Made by a program: the position numbers and the translations under genes
NCBI GenBank assembly: GCA_001936135.1
Contig: CP012813.1
Coordinates: 1,116,001 to 1,180,000 of the forward strand
Source of the DNA: Saccharomycopsis fibuligera x Saccharomycopsis cf. fibuligera
Lineage: Eukaryota > Ascomycota > Saccharomycetes > Ascoideales > Saccharomycopsidaceae
Direction: 5' to 3'
DNA length: 64,000 bases
The notes under the pieces: model-generated
What the model saw: the letters and a program-made list of their open reading frames with translations, nothing else
Database searches by the model: none
What the model was told of the DNA's origin: nothing
Part shown: in pieces, positions 1 to 9,958 of the stretch
Position numbering within the stretch: the first letter of the stretch is position 1
Layout of the letters: every line of letters starts with the position of its first letter

Positions 1-139
1 AGAAAATTTGAGACTTAGTGAAAGCCAGGCTAATAAGAAGAGCTTAGTTGAGCAGTACAAGGATAGTTCTTTGCAGCCGATTTTCAACACGGTGCTAGAA
101 AATATTCTACTGCAGAATATACCGTCAAGAGTTCAATAA
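1..139 (+). CDS. 3' end of an unknown coiled-coil protein (partial)
   Basis: Reading codons from base 2 gives 45 residues ending in SRVQ and a TAA at 137-139. The visible tail is polar and heptad-like (LRLSESQANKKSLVEQYKD), followed by a hydrophobic patch, so it resembles the C-terminal end of a coiled-coil protein. Family membership cannot be told from this fragment. One in-frame CTG (110-112) would be read as Ser in a CUG-Ser yeast. The gene runs off the left edge and converges on the small minus-strand gene at 374-784. Confidence 0.6.
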   Translation, partial: ENLRLSESQANKKSLVEQYKDSSLQPIFNTVLENILLQNIPSRVQ

Positions 140-373
140 GTTTTCATGTATTATATATAGTAAGAAGGATTAAATGATAGTTTATGAAATGAAAAAGAAA
201 TTTCGTGTTTCCAGTAGAATAAATTGAAAATTTATGAAATAAGGGAATTAAAAGTGGTATCGCAACACAAAACAGCAGAATAGACAAAGACATAAAATGA
301 GCATAAACAAAAAAACCAAGTAGCATGTTTCAAGAGTTGATATAATAAAGCGAAATCAATTAGTGCCAACTTA

Positions 374-784
374 TTATATCAACTGGTGAATTGCGCCTTG
401 ACAATATTCACTTAATTTGAGCTCATCTATATTTTCAGCATAGAAACCAACGACTTTGTCAATAACCTTATCTGCTTCTAAGTTCTCATTCAAACAGTAC
501 AATTTTGTAGCAGCGGTAAGTGGCTGCTCAGCAGTGCTTGGTGCTGGCTTGAGCTTGTTGAGCTTCTTATGAATTTGCTTTAATTGAGCATCCGTATCAC
601 AGGAAGAAGTTCCATTGGAAGTTATTTTGTACACTGACGAATCTTGGCCAACTTTGTTGACTCTAGTATAACAGTGCATCACGTCATAGTTATCTTTGGT
701 CCAGATCTTGAAATACTCAACCGACGCAATAACGGCTGCCACTGATAACAAACTATTTCTGACGTTCTTGATTCTGTCAACCAT
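374..784 (-). CDS. Small hypothetical protein with one N-terminal membrane segment
   Basis: This is a 136-residue ORF with an ATG at 784 and a stop at 374. I do not recognise the family. Residues about 11-28 (SLLSVAAVIASVEYFKIW) form a short hydrophobic helix just after a basic start (DRIKNVR), which would fit a mitochondrial or other membrane anchor. The rest is hydrophilic, with four cysteines spread between residues 38 and 128. It is divergent from NSE3 and shares a 359-base promoter with it. The length, the ATG start and the position make a real gene likely, but function is unknown. Confidence 0.6.
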   Translation of the reverse strand: MVDRIKNVRNSLLSVAAVIASVEYFKIWTKDNYDVMHCYTRVNKVGQDSSVYKITSNGTSSCDTDAQLKQIHKKLNKLKPAPSTAEQPLTAATKLYCLNENLEADKVIDKVVGFYAENIDELKLSEYCQGAIHQLI

Positions 785-1143
785 TATGCCCTATGAATAA
801 ATTATAGATTTATTATTGTTACCTTGGATACACAACAACGTCAAGACACTCCCGACAGGAACTCAACTGCTCTTGTTTGGTTCGGTTTTTACTGTTTTTT
901 TCCGTTTCTGCTTTTGCTGTTAACAATTAGGCACTCTGTGTTACGTAAGCGCTGATGCGGATCGCGAAGCGATTATTTTATTTTATTTTATTTTGTTTTA
1001 TTTTATTTATTTTTTTTTTTTTCAATATTTTGCCAGAAAGACTTGTACGCGTCGCCCTTTGTAAATACATTGACGCGGTTAAATCGCAAATTCGGCACTA
1101 ATATACACAATTACCAGCTTCCCATAGTATATCGTTAAGAAAA
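785..1143. promoter_or_regulatory. Divergent promoter, small ORF / NSE3, with a MluI cell-cycle box
   Basis: This 359-base gap has no gene. It carries a run of TTTTA-type repeats (about 971-1010), a T tract, and an ACGCGT hexamer at 1047-1052, 92 bases before the NSE3 ATG. ACGCGT is the MBF (Mbp1/Swi6-type) G1/S element in yeasts. Another GACGCG lies near 1071. Cell-cycle control of NSE3 is an inference from this motif. Confidence 0.5.
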
Positions 1144-2085
1144 ATGGTTAATAGAGGACAGAAACGTATACACGAAGAGGAAAGTGCAGCATCGAACGAA
1201 GAGGATTATTATGAAGAAGAAGGCGCGTCAAGCTCAAGATCCCAAAGCGTGGAAGCACAACAAGTACCCCAGAATATTCGTAACATGGCATACAAGATGG
1301 TCCGTGGTGTCTTTGCCTTAGAACATAAGAAAACTCTAATCAACAAGAACCAATTGCAAAAATACGTATGGGAAACCGAGTCGTATAGAGATATCAAATT
1401 CGACACTGTGTTTAAACTTTGTCAGGAGATTTTAGACACTGTGTTCGGCTATAATTTGCAAGAAGTACCGCAAAAAGAAGTCGATACGAGGAAAAGAAAA
1501 GGCGCAGCCAAAAAGCCGACTTCAATTCAACCTAAGTCCTACATGTTAGTATCAACGTTACCTGAATTTCACAAACAAGTGCTCGGTAAATTCTGGCAAC
1601 GTTCTGCTACTAAATATTTTCAAGAAGTGGATGAATTAAAATCAGCACAAGATAATGTTGAATTGCCGATGAATCAAACAGAATTGATCAGTAACGCTTT
1701 AGTACTTATCACTATATCGTGTGTCGCTCTCAGTTCCAATAATATCAATAAGGCAGAGTTGATCAGGTATTTCAAGAATCATTTCGATTTGAGCCCAATG
1801 TCGATAGTGCCTGGTATTTACAACGGTAGCGGTGAAAAAGCCACGCTAGAGGATTTTTTAAGAATTCTTGAAAGGAATGACTATTTGGATAAAAGAGTAG
1901 AAAAAAATGACGAACATGAACTTGTGGAGTACTTTTTGGGAAGACGTGCTAAAGTCGAGTTTCCAGAAGAAAGCTTGATTCAGTACGTGCTGCTTATCTC
2001 GGGGATTGAAGATCCCCAAGCCAATCCAGAATTTATTAAGCAAATTAAATTGTCCATTGGAAATGCGTATGCAGATAGTGCTTAG
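1144..2085 (+). CDS. NSE3: Nse3, MAGE-domain subunit of the Smc5/6 complex
   Basis: 313 residues. An acidic, Ser-rich N-terminal tail (1-40) is followed by a MAGE/necdin homology region from about residue 42. It opens with a winged-helix-like stretch (NIRNMAYKMVRGVFALEHKKTLINKNQLQKYV, written here in part: MVRGVFALEHKK) and has a second winged helix from about 175 (ELISNALVLITISCVAL). This is the architecture of fungal Nse3. The protein works in the nucleus, where Nse1-Nse3-Nse4 bridges the Smc5/6 heads and binds DNA for recombinational repair. The lysine-rich insert at about 114-128 (TRKRKGAAKK) could bind DNA. One CTG codon (1990-1992) lies in a hydrophobic stretch and would be Ser in this clade. 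The ATG at 1144 is the first in frame. The stop is followed by a long T tract. Confidence 0.8.
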   Translation: MVNRGQKRIHEEESAASNEEDYYEEEGASSSRSQSVEAQQVPQNIRNMAYKMVRGVFALEHKKTLINKNQLQKYVWETESYRDIKFDTVFKLCQEILDTVFGYNLQEVPQKEVDTRKRKGAAKKPTSIQPKSYMLVSTLPEFHKQVLGKFWQRSATKYFQEVDELKSAQDNVELPMNQTELISNALVLITISCVALSSNNINKAELIRYFKNHFDLSPMSIVPGIYNGSGEKATLEDFLRILERNDYLDKRVEKNDEHELVEYFLGRRAKVEFPEESLIQYVLLISGIEDPQANPEFIKQIKLSIGNAYADSA

Positions 2086-3036
2086 GTTCCTTTTCTTTTT
2101 TTTTTTTTTTTTTCTCTTGTTGTACAGTTTACGAAATTTGGTGTGTATCATGTTGATCTGAAGTTGCTTTTCATTTTTAGGGTGAGGTGTTATATTGAAA
2201 TTCAGTTTCAACAATGGCCTGTGGTTCAGACTAACAAAGTTTGAGTCGAGAACAATTTATATAACGAGTCGCGAGAGAAAAGTGGGTGGTTGGAGTTGAG
2301 CCTTTTTTTTTATCTTAGAATGTCTAGGAAAGATAAAGTATGTTTGCAGCTGATTTGCTTCAATACAATACTTACAACGGAAATCTCGCGAAGGCTCTCT
2401 TCCTTGAGTTTTCCAAACTTTGACCAACGTTACATGCCAGGAATAAACTTTTGGCAATTATTTTTCGTGTTGTGGAGAAAGTTGTTGGATCCACAAAGAT
2501 GAAACTAGTATAAACACCAGGCATACTTTAAACAATGAAAATTGCTGTTGATTGATACCTTGTCCAAGTGAACTCTACTGAAAACTTGCACTTGGAGGCG
2601 CTGCGGCTGCCACCAAATCGATCTGTTACTATGGCGTCCCAAGTACATAGAGCTATTATTGCTATTATGTTTATTCCATTCCTATTCATGTTTGTGGTTT
2701 CCCCGGGCTGTATATTTATCTCGAGCTTAAAGTTTCGTTATCTTGATGAATACGCTAATGCTTACAATCTTCTGCGGCAAAGTTTCTAGTGTCCATCCAT
2801 CAAGCGAAAAAAAAAAAAAAAAAAAAAAAAAAGCAATTGTACTTTAATGTGAGCCTACTTTCATCATACCCGCACTGCATGTATCATTATGAAACTATCT
2901 CATCTTTCTATTATTTTTTAAAGATGCTAATCTTTTCTTCACAATTTTTGTACTGGCCGCACTATTCGCATCATGTTTAAATGTATTATTTTACGTGAAA
3001 AAAAAAAAAAATTTCTATTTTTGTTTTTCCAATTCT

Positions 3037-3069
<33 letters not shown>

Positions 3070-4462
3070 AAAAATAATACATTTTCTTGCAACTCTTCTT
3101 GTCCGCAATTTCAGTAGTAGCAACCGTAATTCCTTTCTAGATGAAATCTCGTATAGTTCAACAAACATCTCACATGGTGTAATTAATTACCATTTCCATG
3201 GGATCCCCGTTGCCGGGCGGAGCCTATCCATGTTCCAAACATGTTGAACGCCATGCAGCGTCGGAGTTCTCCGAAACCCTTTGCGCTAAGTACAGCTAAA
3301 GCTAGTTGACAAAGTATGGCCAGCTAGTGCCAACGGTCAAGGTCCACTAGACTCTTCGATCTAATTTAGGTGAGAAAAATCATTTACCATAGCACCAATT
3401 CTTTATTGTAGATGTCTTAACGCTGAAATGTCTCAGATGAATCGATTGTAACTCTTAATGAACGTGTAATTTGTAGAGTATTTCTTGCTTTCTTCTACAA
3501 AATATTGTATACAATAGGATCGGTACAATACTTTATTCTATGAATTCCTCATTTGTTGCTTCTGATGCTGCTGCAACAGTGCGTCCCGCAATTAAGCGGC
3601 CTATCATACTAAATTACAATACACAAATAAACTTTCTGCTTCATTTGACAACTGTCAGTTTCACACTGCTATAAGCAGATGCTGATTCTACAGTGAAAAA
3701 ATTTTTCCCGGTTTTTTTATTTTATTTTATTTTGTATCAAGCATGATTTACTCGAAAAAACAATCATCATGAACTGGAACAAAAATTTGTAACGCAAAAT
3801 AAAGAGGTGCATACATGCATATCTACACATCATTGTACACAGATCAATTAACTGCTCGTGAATGAGGAGCAATATATATCGTCTCATCAACGGAGAATTA
3901 CAGAAGAAAATGAAAAAAAAAAAAAAATAATAATAATAATAATCAAAGAAGGCACGCGAGCGATGAAAGGATCGTCAAACTAAGCTTGCTTTTGCTTTCT
4001 CACTTACTTTACATTTCAGCCTTGCCCTGCAATGAAAAAAGAAACAATTATATTATAACGCAAGGAAAAACGGTATTCTTCGATCCGTTGCCTGTCAAAA
4101 TCACTTAACTTTGCTAATTAATTATCAATTTTCAATTGTTCTTAATTATCACGGTTAGCATCACCAACAATTAACTAGAACTTTTTTTTTCTTTCTCTCT
4201 TTCTCTCTCTCTCTCTCTCTTTATTATTTTTGTATGGTTTTATATAATACTGTGATTGCACAACCTAGACCAAGCATATACTTCGTATCTTTGACTTTGT
4301 TTCTTTGAAACTCACTTAGTGACCTTGTTTCATTAAAGTTCAGTGGCTGTTCTCATATGTGACGGGCTTAAGGGCAGCGACTATGTAAGATAACGTCCCA
4401 GAACATTCTCTTTAATGATCAGTACTCATTAATGTTATTAGCGACGATTCAATTCTCATCAT

Positions 4463-4499
<37 letters not shown>

Positions 4500-4813
4500 A
4501 TTTTTCTTTGTATTTGCAACTCTGCCACATTACTTATTTGTTATCTTTTGAAGCCCAAATTATATTAAATATGGCTGTGTCTGCTTTTTTTTCTCTTATA
4601 TTTTCTCTTGTATCTTTCTTTCTCTTTTTAATTTCGAGCTTCTATTGAAACTTGCAAAACTCGCCATCATATTAAATTCTGACATTAATAACAGTAGCGT
4701 TATTTAAAGTATTCACTAAAGTACAGTTTTATATTCATCAAACTTAAAAAGTCTTTAGCAACACTTTACCCATATAATCAATTGTGCCAACTCTAAATTT
4801 ACATCAAACCATA
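2086..4813. other. 2.7-kb intergenic region upstream of transporter 1
   Basis: I see no credible gene here. The short ORFs present are low-complexity or begin without ATG. The region holds long homopolymers (A near 2809-2832, T30 at 3039-3068, A32 at 4467-4498), a CT microsatellite near 4193-4222, and a locally GC-richer, hairpin-rich patch at 3207-3336 that is reported separately. The last kilobase presumably contains the promoter of transporter 1. Confidence 0.6.
3207..3336. other. Hairpin-rich GC patch, possible structured RNA or relic
   Basis: Within 130 bases the sequence can fold into nested helices. CCGTTG (3207-3212) pairs with CAACGG (3331-3336) as a closing stem. CATGTT/AACATG (3229-3243) has a 3-base loop. 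ACGC/GCGT spans 3248-3261. A perfect 14-base palindrome, TCGGAGTTCTCCGA, lies at 3261-3274. CTTTG (3279-3283) pairs with CAAAG (3310-3314). The base composition is clearly richer in GC than the flanks. I could not match it to tRNA, snRNA, SRP, RNase P or U3 signatures. Confidence 0.3.
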
Positions 4814-6454
4814 ATGCGTTTCTTTGCCAACATGTTTGGCAGCCCGAATCATTTTGGGGAAAAACCTCTAGGCATCCTTTCTTTTCCGCAACAAACCCCC
4901 CCTCCATCTCGAAACAACTCGACCCCTGTCGCTTTTGAGCCTTCCAGCTTATACAAGAATTCGTCCAAAAGGACATTCAATGAAAACACTGCCTCTGCAA
5001 GCAATAGTGCAGTTTTCGAAAGGGAATCTGAGGAAAACAACGCTGCTAGCCCGCATAGCGACAATAACGGCAGAACGGCTACTGAAAATGAGCAAAATAG
5101 TGATCATAACAACGAAATTGAAGCGGCTGCGACCACCAGGAACTCAAAAGGATACTCTTGTAATACCAAGGATGGCACTGATGACAGCGAACCCCAACTT
5201 GACTTTCCTGATGGCGGGTTACGTGCTTGGCTTTGCGTGCTTGGGTCGTTTTTTGGTCTTGTCAATTGTTTTGGCATCACTAACAGCACTTCGGCTGTCG
5301 AGACATACATTTCCCACCACCAACTTAAGGAGAGCAGTGCATCGTCTGTGGGATGGGTCTTCTCGATTTATATTGCTGTTGGTTTACTTTTTTCTGTGTT
5401 TACGGGACATGTTTTCGACACTAGAGGACCACGAATCCCAATAATCATGGGCACTATCCTTTCCTTCTCAGGTGTGTTTGCCATGGCCAACTGCACAGAG
5501 ATCTGGCAGTTTATTTTAGCACTCGGTATTGTTGCTGGGTTGGGCACAGCAGTGCAAATTCCTGCTCTTGTTGGTGTCATATCACACTACTTTTACAAGC
5601 GCAGGGGCATTGCTATTGGACTCTCTACCGTTGGTGGATCAGTTGGTGGCGCTGTTTTCCCAATAATGCTTCGCAAGTTGTACACTGCAGTGGGGTTTGT
5701 ATGGGCCATTAGAATCTTTGCCTTTGTGTTGGGGACTTTGGACTTATGTGCCTTGGTATTGATCACCCCAAGATTTCCTCCTAGAAAAATGCTTTCTGAA
5801 AAAGAAATGACATATTGGCAAATGGTGACAAATTTTTTCTCCAAGACTATTGATTTGCAAGCGTTTAAGGATCCAAAATTTACTTGTTGCACCCTTGGAG
5901 TGACTTTCTCTGAAGTATTTTTAATGACAGCTATGACATACTATGGTTCGTATTCCGTGTTTATGGGTAACTCTCAAGATACAACATATTTGCTCATCAC
6001 CATCTTGAACACCACTGGAATTTTTGCTAGGGCGGCCGCTGGTTTTATTTCTGATTTTGTGGGCAAATACAATCTCATGACAGGAATGATTTTTTTCTCA
6101 TCGGTGTTTTGTTTGGTTATCTGGCTCCCATTCGGCAACCAAACTAGCGGGCTTTATGTATTTTCAGTTCTTTATGGCATTGCATCCACTGCCGTGTTAA
6201 GTTTGACGCCGCTTTGCGTCAGTCAGATCTCAAGGGTTAATGAGTTTGGCAGAAGGTACTCTACTTGTTACTTTGTTGTGGCTATTGGTACATTGGTGGG
6301 GATCCCAATATCTGGGATTTTCATTGGTGATAGAAGCTCAGCTCAGCAGTACAATAATTTCATTGTCTTTGTTAGTGTCTTGGGCTTTGTTGGGGTATTC
6401 TTTTGGATGTTGTCTCGATATTTCGCAGTAAAATTCAAATTGTGCGTATACTGA
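4814..6454 (+). CDS. MFS monocarboxylate-family transporter, tandem copy 1
   Basis: From the first ATG at 4814 the protein is 546 residues. The longer reading from 4784 starts at GTG and is not credible in yeast. A hydrophilic Ser/Asn/Glu-rich cytosolic tail of about 125 residues precedes twelve predicted membrane segments. The signature DFPDGGLRAW at the start of helix 1 is the conserved MCT-family motif (D/E-G-G-x-x-x-W), and GHVFDTRGPR is the helix 2-3 loop. The family includes yeast Mch2, Mch4, Esbp6 and the riboflavin carrier Mch5, so the substrate cannot be named from sequence; an organic acid or riboflavin-like compound is plausible. The protein ends FKLCVY, nearly the same as copy 3 (FKLCIY). 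Copies 1 and 3 look closer to each other than to copy 2. Confidence 0.85.
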   Translation: MRFFANMFGSPNHFGEKPLGILSFPQQTPPPSRNNSTPVAFEPSSLYKNSSKRTFNENTASASNSAVFERESEENNAASPHSDNNGRTATENEQNSDHNNEIEAAATTRNSKGYSCNTKDGTDDSEPQLDFPDGGLRAWLCVLGSFFGLVNCFGITNSTSAVETYISHHQLKESSASSVGWVFSIYIAVGLLFSVFTGHVFDTRGPRIPIIMGTILSFSGVFAMANCTEIWQFILALGIVAGLGTAVQIPALVGVISHYFYKRRGIAIGLSTVGGSVGGAVFPIMLRKLYTAVGFVWAIRIFAFVLGTLDLCALVLITPRFPPRKMLSEKEMTYWQMVTNFFSKTIDLQAFKDPKFTCCTLGVTFSEVFLMTAMTYYGSYSVFMGNSQDTTYLLITILNTTGIFARAAAGFISDFVGKYNLMTGMIFFSSVFCLVIWLPFGNQTSGLYVFSVLYGIASTAVLSLTPLCVSQISRVNEFGRRYSTCYFVVAIGTLVGIPISGIFIGDRSSAQQYNNFIVFVSVLGFVGVFFWMLSRYFAVKFKLCVY

Positions 6455-6470
6455 AATGTTTTTCAGATAC

Positions 6471-6510
6471 AAAATGAAATAAAATGAAATAAAATGAAAT
6501 AAAATGAAAT
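6471..6510. repeat. Four tandem 10-base repeats (AAAATGAAAT)
   Basis: Four exact copies sit 17 bases after the stop of transporter 1, inside its presumed 3' UTR. Confidence 0.9.
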
Positions 6511-7331
6511 AAAAAAACAAAAACAAAAAAAAAACAGAACTCTTGGGAAAACCGTAGATACGTCGATAAACTTATACATATATAGTTTGTTGTGCTTTAA
6601 TTTTACATCTTTACAAGGACTATTGCCACAACCATCTCTTTAGCTCATCGTAATTGCTTATACATGGTGTAGCGATATGTTGATAGGTTTTTGCCGTTTT
6701 ATGTTAGAATCGCAAAGCAGCAAAAGCTTCACACGCCTGCATATTGCTATGAGCACCACACTAACGTTTATCGGAGACAGCAGCTGAGCTTTTCTAAATC
6801 ATTCATTCATACATCAAGAGCCAGTCTAAAGACGTGGAGTGAGATCCACGAACAAGCGCATTTAGCTGCTGAAAATATCGTGGTGTACAACTTTTAGAGG
6901 CGTAACTTACACGAATATACCATACTGATTGGAAAGACATTAGAAAATAGTTTAAGGGTCTAACAACAAGTGTGAAAAAAAAAGAGTCTTGCTGTCTAAG
7001 CTACCACACGCTTTGATGCAACTGTGGGTTCTCGGACTTGGGTTTCCGCTTTTAGCAAGGAAAAATTTTTTTTTTGCCCTAGAAAGCTTGCAAATACTGC
7101 AATATGGCTCATGGTACGAGTCGTCAATGTGTAGAAGCGTAGTTGATTATATAGTAACACAGTATCACGATGAATGGTATATATATTTGCAATTCAATTC
7201 CTTTTTCTTTTTTTTTTTTTTTTCTTTTTTTTTTCATTCTTTTTATTATATGTTGTTTTGCTAATTAATTGAACAATTTCGATTACCGGAATAACTTGGA
7301 TCATAATTTCTTGATACTTTCAAGAAACCAA

Positions 7332-7347
7332 ACCGCAAAAGAGCGGT
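7332..7347. promoter_or_regulatory. Putative Zn2Cys6 regulator site upstream of transporter 2
   Basis: A perfect 5-base inverted repeat, ACCGC then six bases then GCGGT, places CCG and CGG triplets 8 bases apart. Such paired triplets are typical targets of fungal Gal4-type dimers. The regulator is unknown. No equivalent pair was seen near copy 1; copy 3 has TCCGCGGA at 9703-9710. Confidence 0.35.
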
Positions 7348-7464
7348 ACACCAATCCAAACTTTTGTACGTTTAAGTAAAAAAAAATCTTTTGTGCAAGT
7401 GCAATTGATTCAATTTTTAGAAAACTTGGCTCTTGAATAAAATACGGTTGACCAAAACCCTGTA

Positions 7465-8916
7465 ATGACGAAAACGCTGGAGAAGACTTTGAACGCTGAA
7501 GGCAATACCTGCAAAAATCCTGAAAACAAAAGTTTTTGTAAGGAAAAAGATAATGGGAGAATCAATTTACACACAGAACATGATACACGAAACCCAAGCA
7601 GAAAAGGAAGCGATTTAGAACAAAACTTACCAAGCAGTCCTGACGATGATTCCGAAAAGTTAGATTTTCCTGAGGGTGGGCTCAAAGCTTGGCTATGCGT
7701 ATTGGGCTCGTTTCTTGGACTCACTAATGTTTTTGGTATAGTCAATAGCAGTTCCGCCATAGAAGCATACATTTCAAAACACCAACTCGCCGATTTTTCA
7801 GCATCAGCTGTGGGTTGGGTGTTTTCGATATATTTGTTTATCAGCATGATATGCGGTGTTTTTGCTGGCCATCTTTTTGATGTTCACGGTCCGCGAATTT
7901 TCATATTTGCGGGAACCATTCTCACTTTTGCTGGGGTATTTGCTATGGGTAGCTGTACGACATTAGTGCAGTTCATCTTTGCCTTCGGGCTTGTTGCTGG
8001 CCTTGGATCGGCAGTCCAAATGTCGGCTATAGTTGGCATTCTTTCACACTACTTTAACAGAAAAAGAGGAATAGCTATTGGATTGGCAACGGTTGGCGGC
8101 TCTTTTGGAGGTACGATTTTTCCAATAATGCTTCGCAGATTATATTCAGAAGTTGGCTTCACATGGGCCATCAGAATATATGCGTTTGTGCTCGCGTTTT
8201 TCAACATTGGAGCACTAGTTTTGGTTAGTCCAAGATTTCCTCCAAGACGCACTCCTTCAGATAAACAAGGAACTTTTGTCCAGCGGGCGAAAAATTATTT
8301 TTGCAACATTGTTGATTTCAAGGCTTTGAAAGACCCAGAATTTTTGTTTTGTGCTATTGGTGTCGCACTATCAGAAATTTTTCTCATGTGCTCCATAACG
8401 TATTATAGTTCTTTTGCCATCTTTGTCGGCAAGTCCGAAAGCACAGCATACTTGCTCATCACCGTTATGAATGCTGTCGGAATTGTTGCCCGTATAGTTG
8501 CCGGTTACTTATCAGATAAATTGGGCAGATATAATCTCATGATAGTTATGGTGTTTGCAGCTTCCTTGTTTTGCTTGATTATTTGGCTTCCCTTTGGTCA
8601 CCATACCGGTGGACTATATGCTTTCTCAGTTGCTTATGGGATAGCATCCCCAGCTGTTTTGAGTTTGGCGCCATTATGTGTTGGCCAGATCTCGAAAGTG
8701 GAAGATTTTGGCAAAAGATATGCAACCTGCTACTCTGTGGTGGCTATAGGGCTTTTGATTGGTATTCCAATATCCGGCGTTTTTATTGGTAGCGATCCTA
8801 CCAATGAGAACTACACCAATTTTATCATTTTTATTTCTGTTATTGGGATAGTATGCACGATTTGTATGGCTACCTCACGATTTTATTCTGCTGGATTTAG
8901 GCCTTGTGTTTATTAA
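7465..8916 (+). CDS. MFS monocarboxylate-family transporter, tandem copy 2
   Basis: 483 residues from an ATG at 7465. A shorter hydrophilic N-terminus of about 65 residues leads to the MCT motif DFPEGGLKAW (about 67-76) and twelve predicted membrane segments. GHLFDVHGPR is in the helix 2-3 loop and SDKLGRYNLM lies near the second half of the fold. It has the same fold and ending (FRPCVY) as its neighbours but is the most divergent of the three, for example SITYYSSFAIFVGKSES where copies 1 and 3 have AMTYYGSY. The head-to-tail order on the same strand points to tandem duplication followed by divergence. The substrate is not inferable; the Mch2/Mch4/Mch5-like family covers riboflavin and organic acids. 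It is expected at the plasma or vacuolar membrane. Confidence 0.85.
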   Translation: MTKTLEKTLNAEGNTCKNPENKSFCKEKDNGRINLHTEHDTRNPSRKGSDLEQNLPSSPDDDSEKLDFPEGGLKAWLCVLGSFLGLTNVFGIVNSSSAIEAYISKHQLADFSASAVGWVFSIYLFISMICGVFAGHLFDVHGPRIFIFAGTILTFAGVFAMGSCTTLVQFIFAFGLVAGLGSAVQMSAIVGILSHYFNRKRGIAIGLATVGGSFGGTIFPIMLRRLYSEVGFTWAIRIYAFVLAFFNIGALVLVSPRFPPRRTPSDKQGTFVQRAKNYFCNIVDFKALKDPEFLFCAIGVALSEIFLMCSITYYSSFAIFVGKSESTAYLLITVMNAVGIVARIVAGYLSDKLGRYNLMIVMVFAASLFCLIIWLPFGHHTGGLYAFSVAYGIASPAVLSLAPLCVGQISKVEDFGKRYATCYSVVAIGLLIGIPISGVFIGSDPTNENYTNFIIFISVIGIVCTICMATSRFYSAGFRPCVY

Positions 8917-9648
8917 TCCCCTGCATGTTGAAGCTCTGCTTATATTTTATATCTCAAGCTCTTGTCATTTTTCTTTTTATTAAATAAGTAATGCATACCC
9001 TGTACATGTTGGGCAGTAGGTAGCCTTTCCTCGATGAACTCAATTTAGATTCATTCCATAACAGTTAGTCTGCCCAACCATATCCGTTATACCGTGCTAT
9101 CGATGACCTCTATTGACGTTTTCCTGATATCCTGATATCAGATTCGTTGTACAATATCAATTACTGCTATGAGCACTACATGTTGAGAGCTCGCGCACCC
9201 CGGACGACTATGCAGAACGGCTGTATCTACTGAGAAGCTCTTATTGCTTAGCAGTGCAAGCCCACACAACTCTCTACAATTAAAAGTGGTGTTATTTGAG
9301 TGTCCGTGATCTTTCAAGTTAAACTGGATACCTATATAAGTTTGTGATATAGCTTTAGCAATTACTTTCTATATGGCTGCCAAAAAGCACGGACCTTTCA
9401 CCTGAAGATAACCCGACGGCAACTGTAATTAGTGTTTAGACATGTCTTGCAGATTTAAAATTGTGTGAAACTAAAATCACTTTTCGCTATTCTCTCCATA
9501 TATTGTCACTTACCCCATATACACTTCTGAGTTGCCGGCTCGATAATATTTAAAATTTGATGCACTTTCGAATCGAACCAAATACGCCATACTTGACGCT
9601 TTGCTAATGGTGTTCAGATGTTGCCAGTCTGCTCCCGGTCGCAGCTGT

Positions 9649-9687
<39 letters not shown>

Positions 9688-9958
9688 GCTTTATTGCAAT
9701 TTTCCGCGGATTTATCGTAATCACGCTAAGAGTTATAGATCAAATTTGACTAATTTCGCAGATCTCGCTTCCTTGGTTCTTTAAAGATGAACCTATAAAG
9801 GCACTGAAGGACTTGAAGCAAGAATTTCTTTTTCCCCTCTCTTGTTATTTCAAGTAAGCCTCACTTTTCTAACTCACACCATATTTTCAACTGTGACCAA
9901 GTCATAGATTGCCAATAAATTTAATTTAATTTATTGCGGTTAAAGTCCAGCTGCAAAG
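8917..9958. other. Intergenic spacer between transporters 2 and 3
   Basis: No gene is recognised. It contains a perfect 9-base inverted repeat (GTTGGGCAG at 9008-9016, CTGCCCAAC at 9070-9078), a CTGATATCAG palindrome at 9132-9141, a T35 tract at 9652-9686 and a TCCGCGGA palindrome at 9703-9710 about 250 bases before the ATG of copy 3. A tRNA-like T-arm on the minus strand near 9570-9590 does not extend into a full cloverleaf. Confidence 0.5.
9652..9686. repeat. T35 homopolymer
   Basis: A pure T run of 35 bases, about 270 bases upstream of transporter 3. It is the longest of several long poly(dA:dT) runs in the window. Confidence 0.9.

Larger units (their letters stand above)
6455..7464. other. 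Intergenic spacer between transporters 1 and 2
   Basis: No gene is seen. Just after the stop there are four tandem copies of AAAATGAAAT (6471-6510). A T-rich run lies at 7200-7240. The inverted half-sites ACCGC-N6-GCGGT are at 7332-7347, 118 bases upstream of the ATG of copy 2, and form a CCG-N8-CGG arrangement of the type bound by Zn2Cys6 activators. Confidence 0.5.

Noticed and set aside
2568-2789. 73-codon ORF downstream of NSE3 with a hydrophobic segment
   Set aside because: Too short and unsupported by any family signature.
4784-4813. Ten-codon N-terminal extension of transporter 1 starting at GTG
   Set aside because: Yeast nuclear genes start at ATG; the first in-frame ATG is at 4814.
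9565-9595. tRNA-like B box on the minus strand (GGTTCGATTC)
   Set aside because: Four of five T-stem pairs form, but no matching acceptor stem or A box lies upstream.
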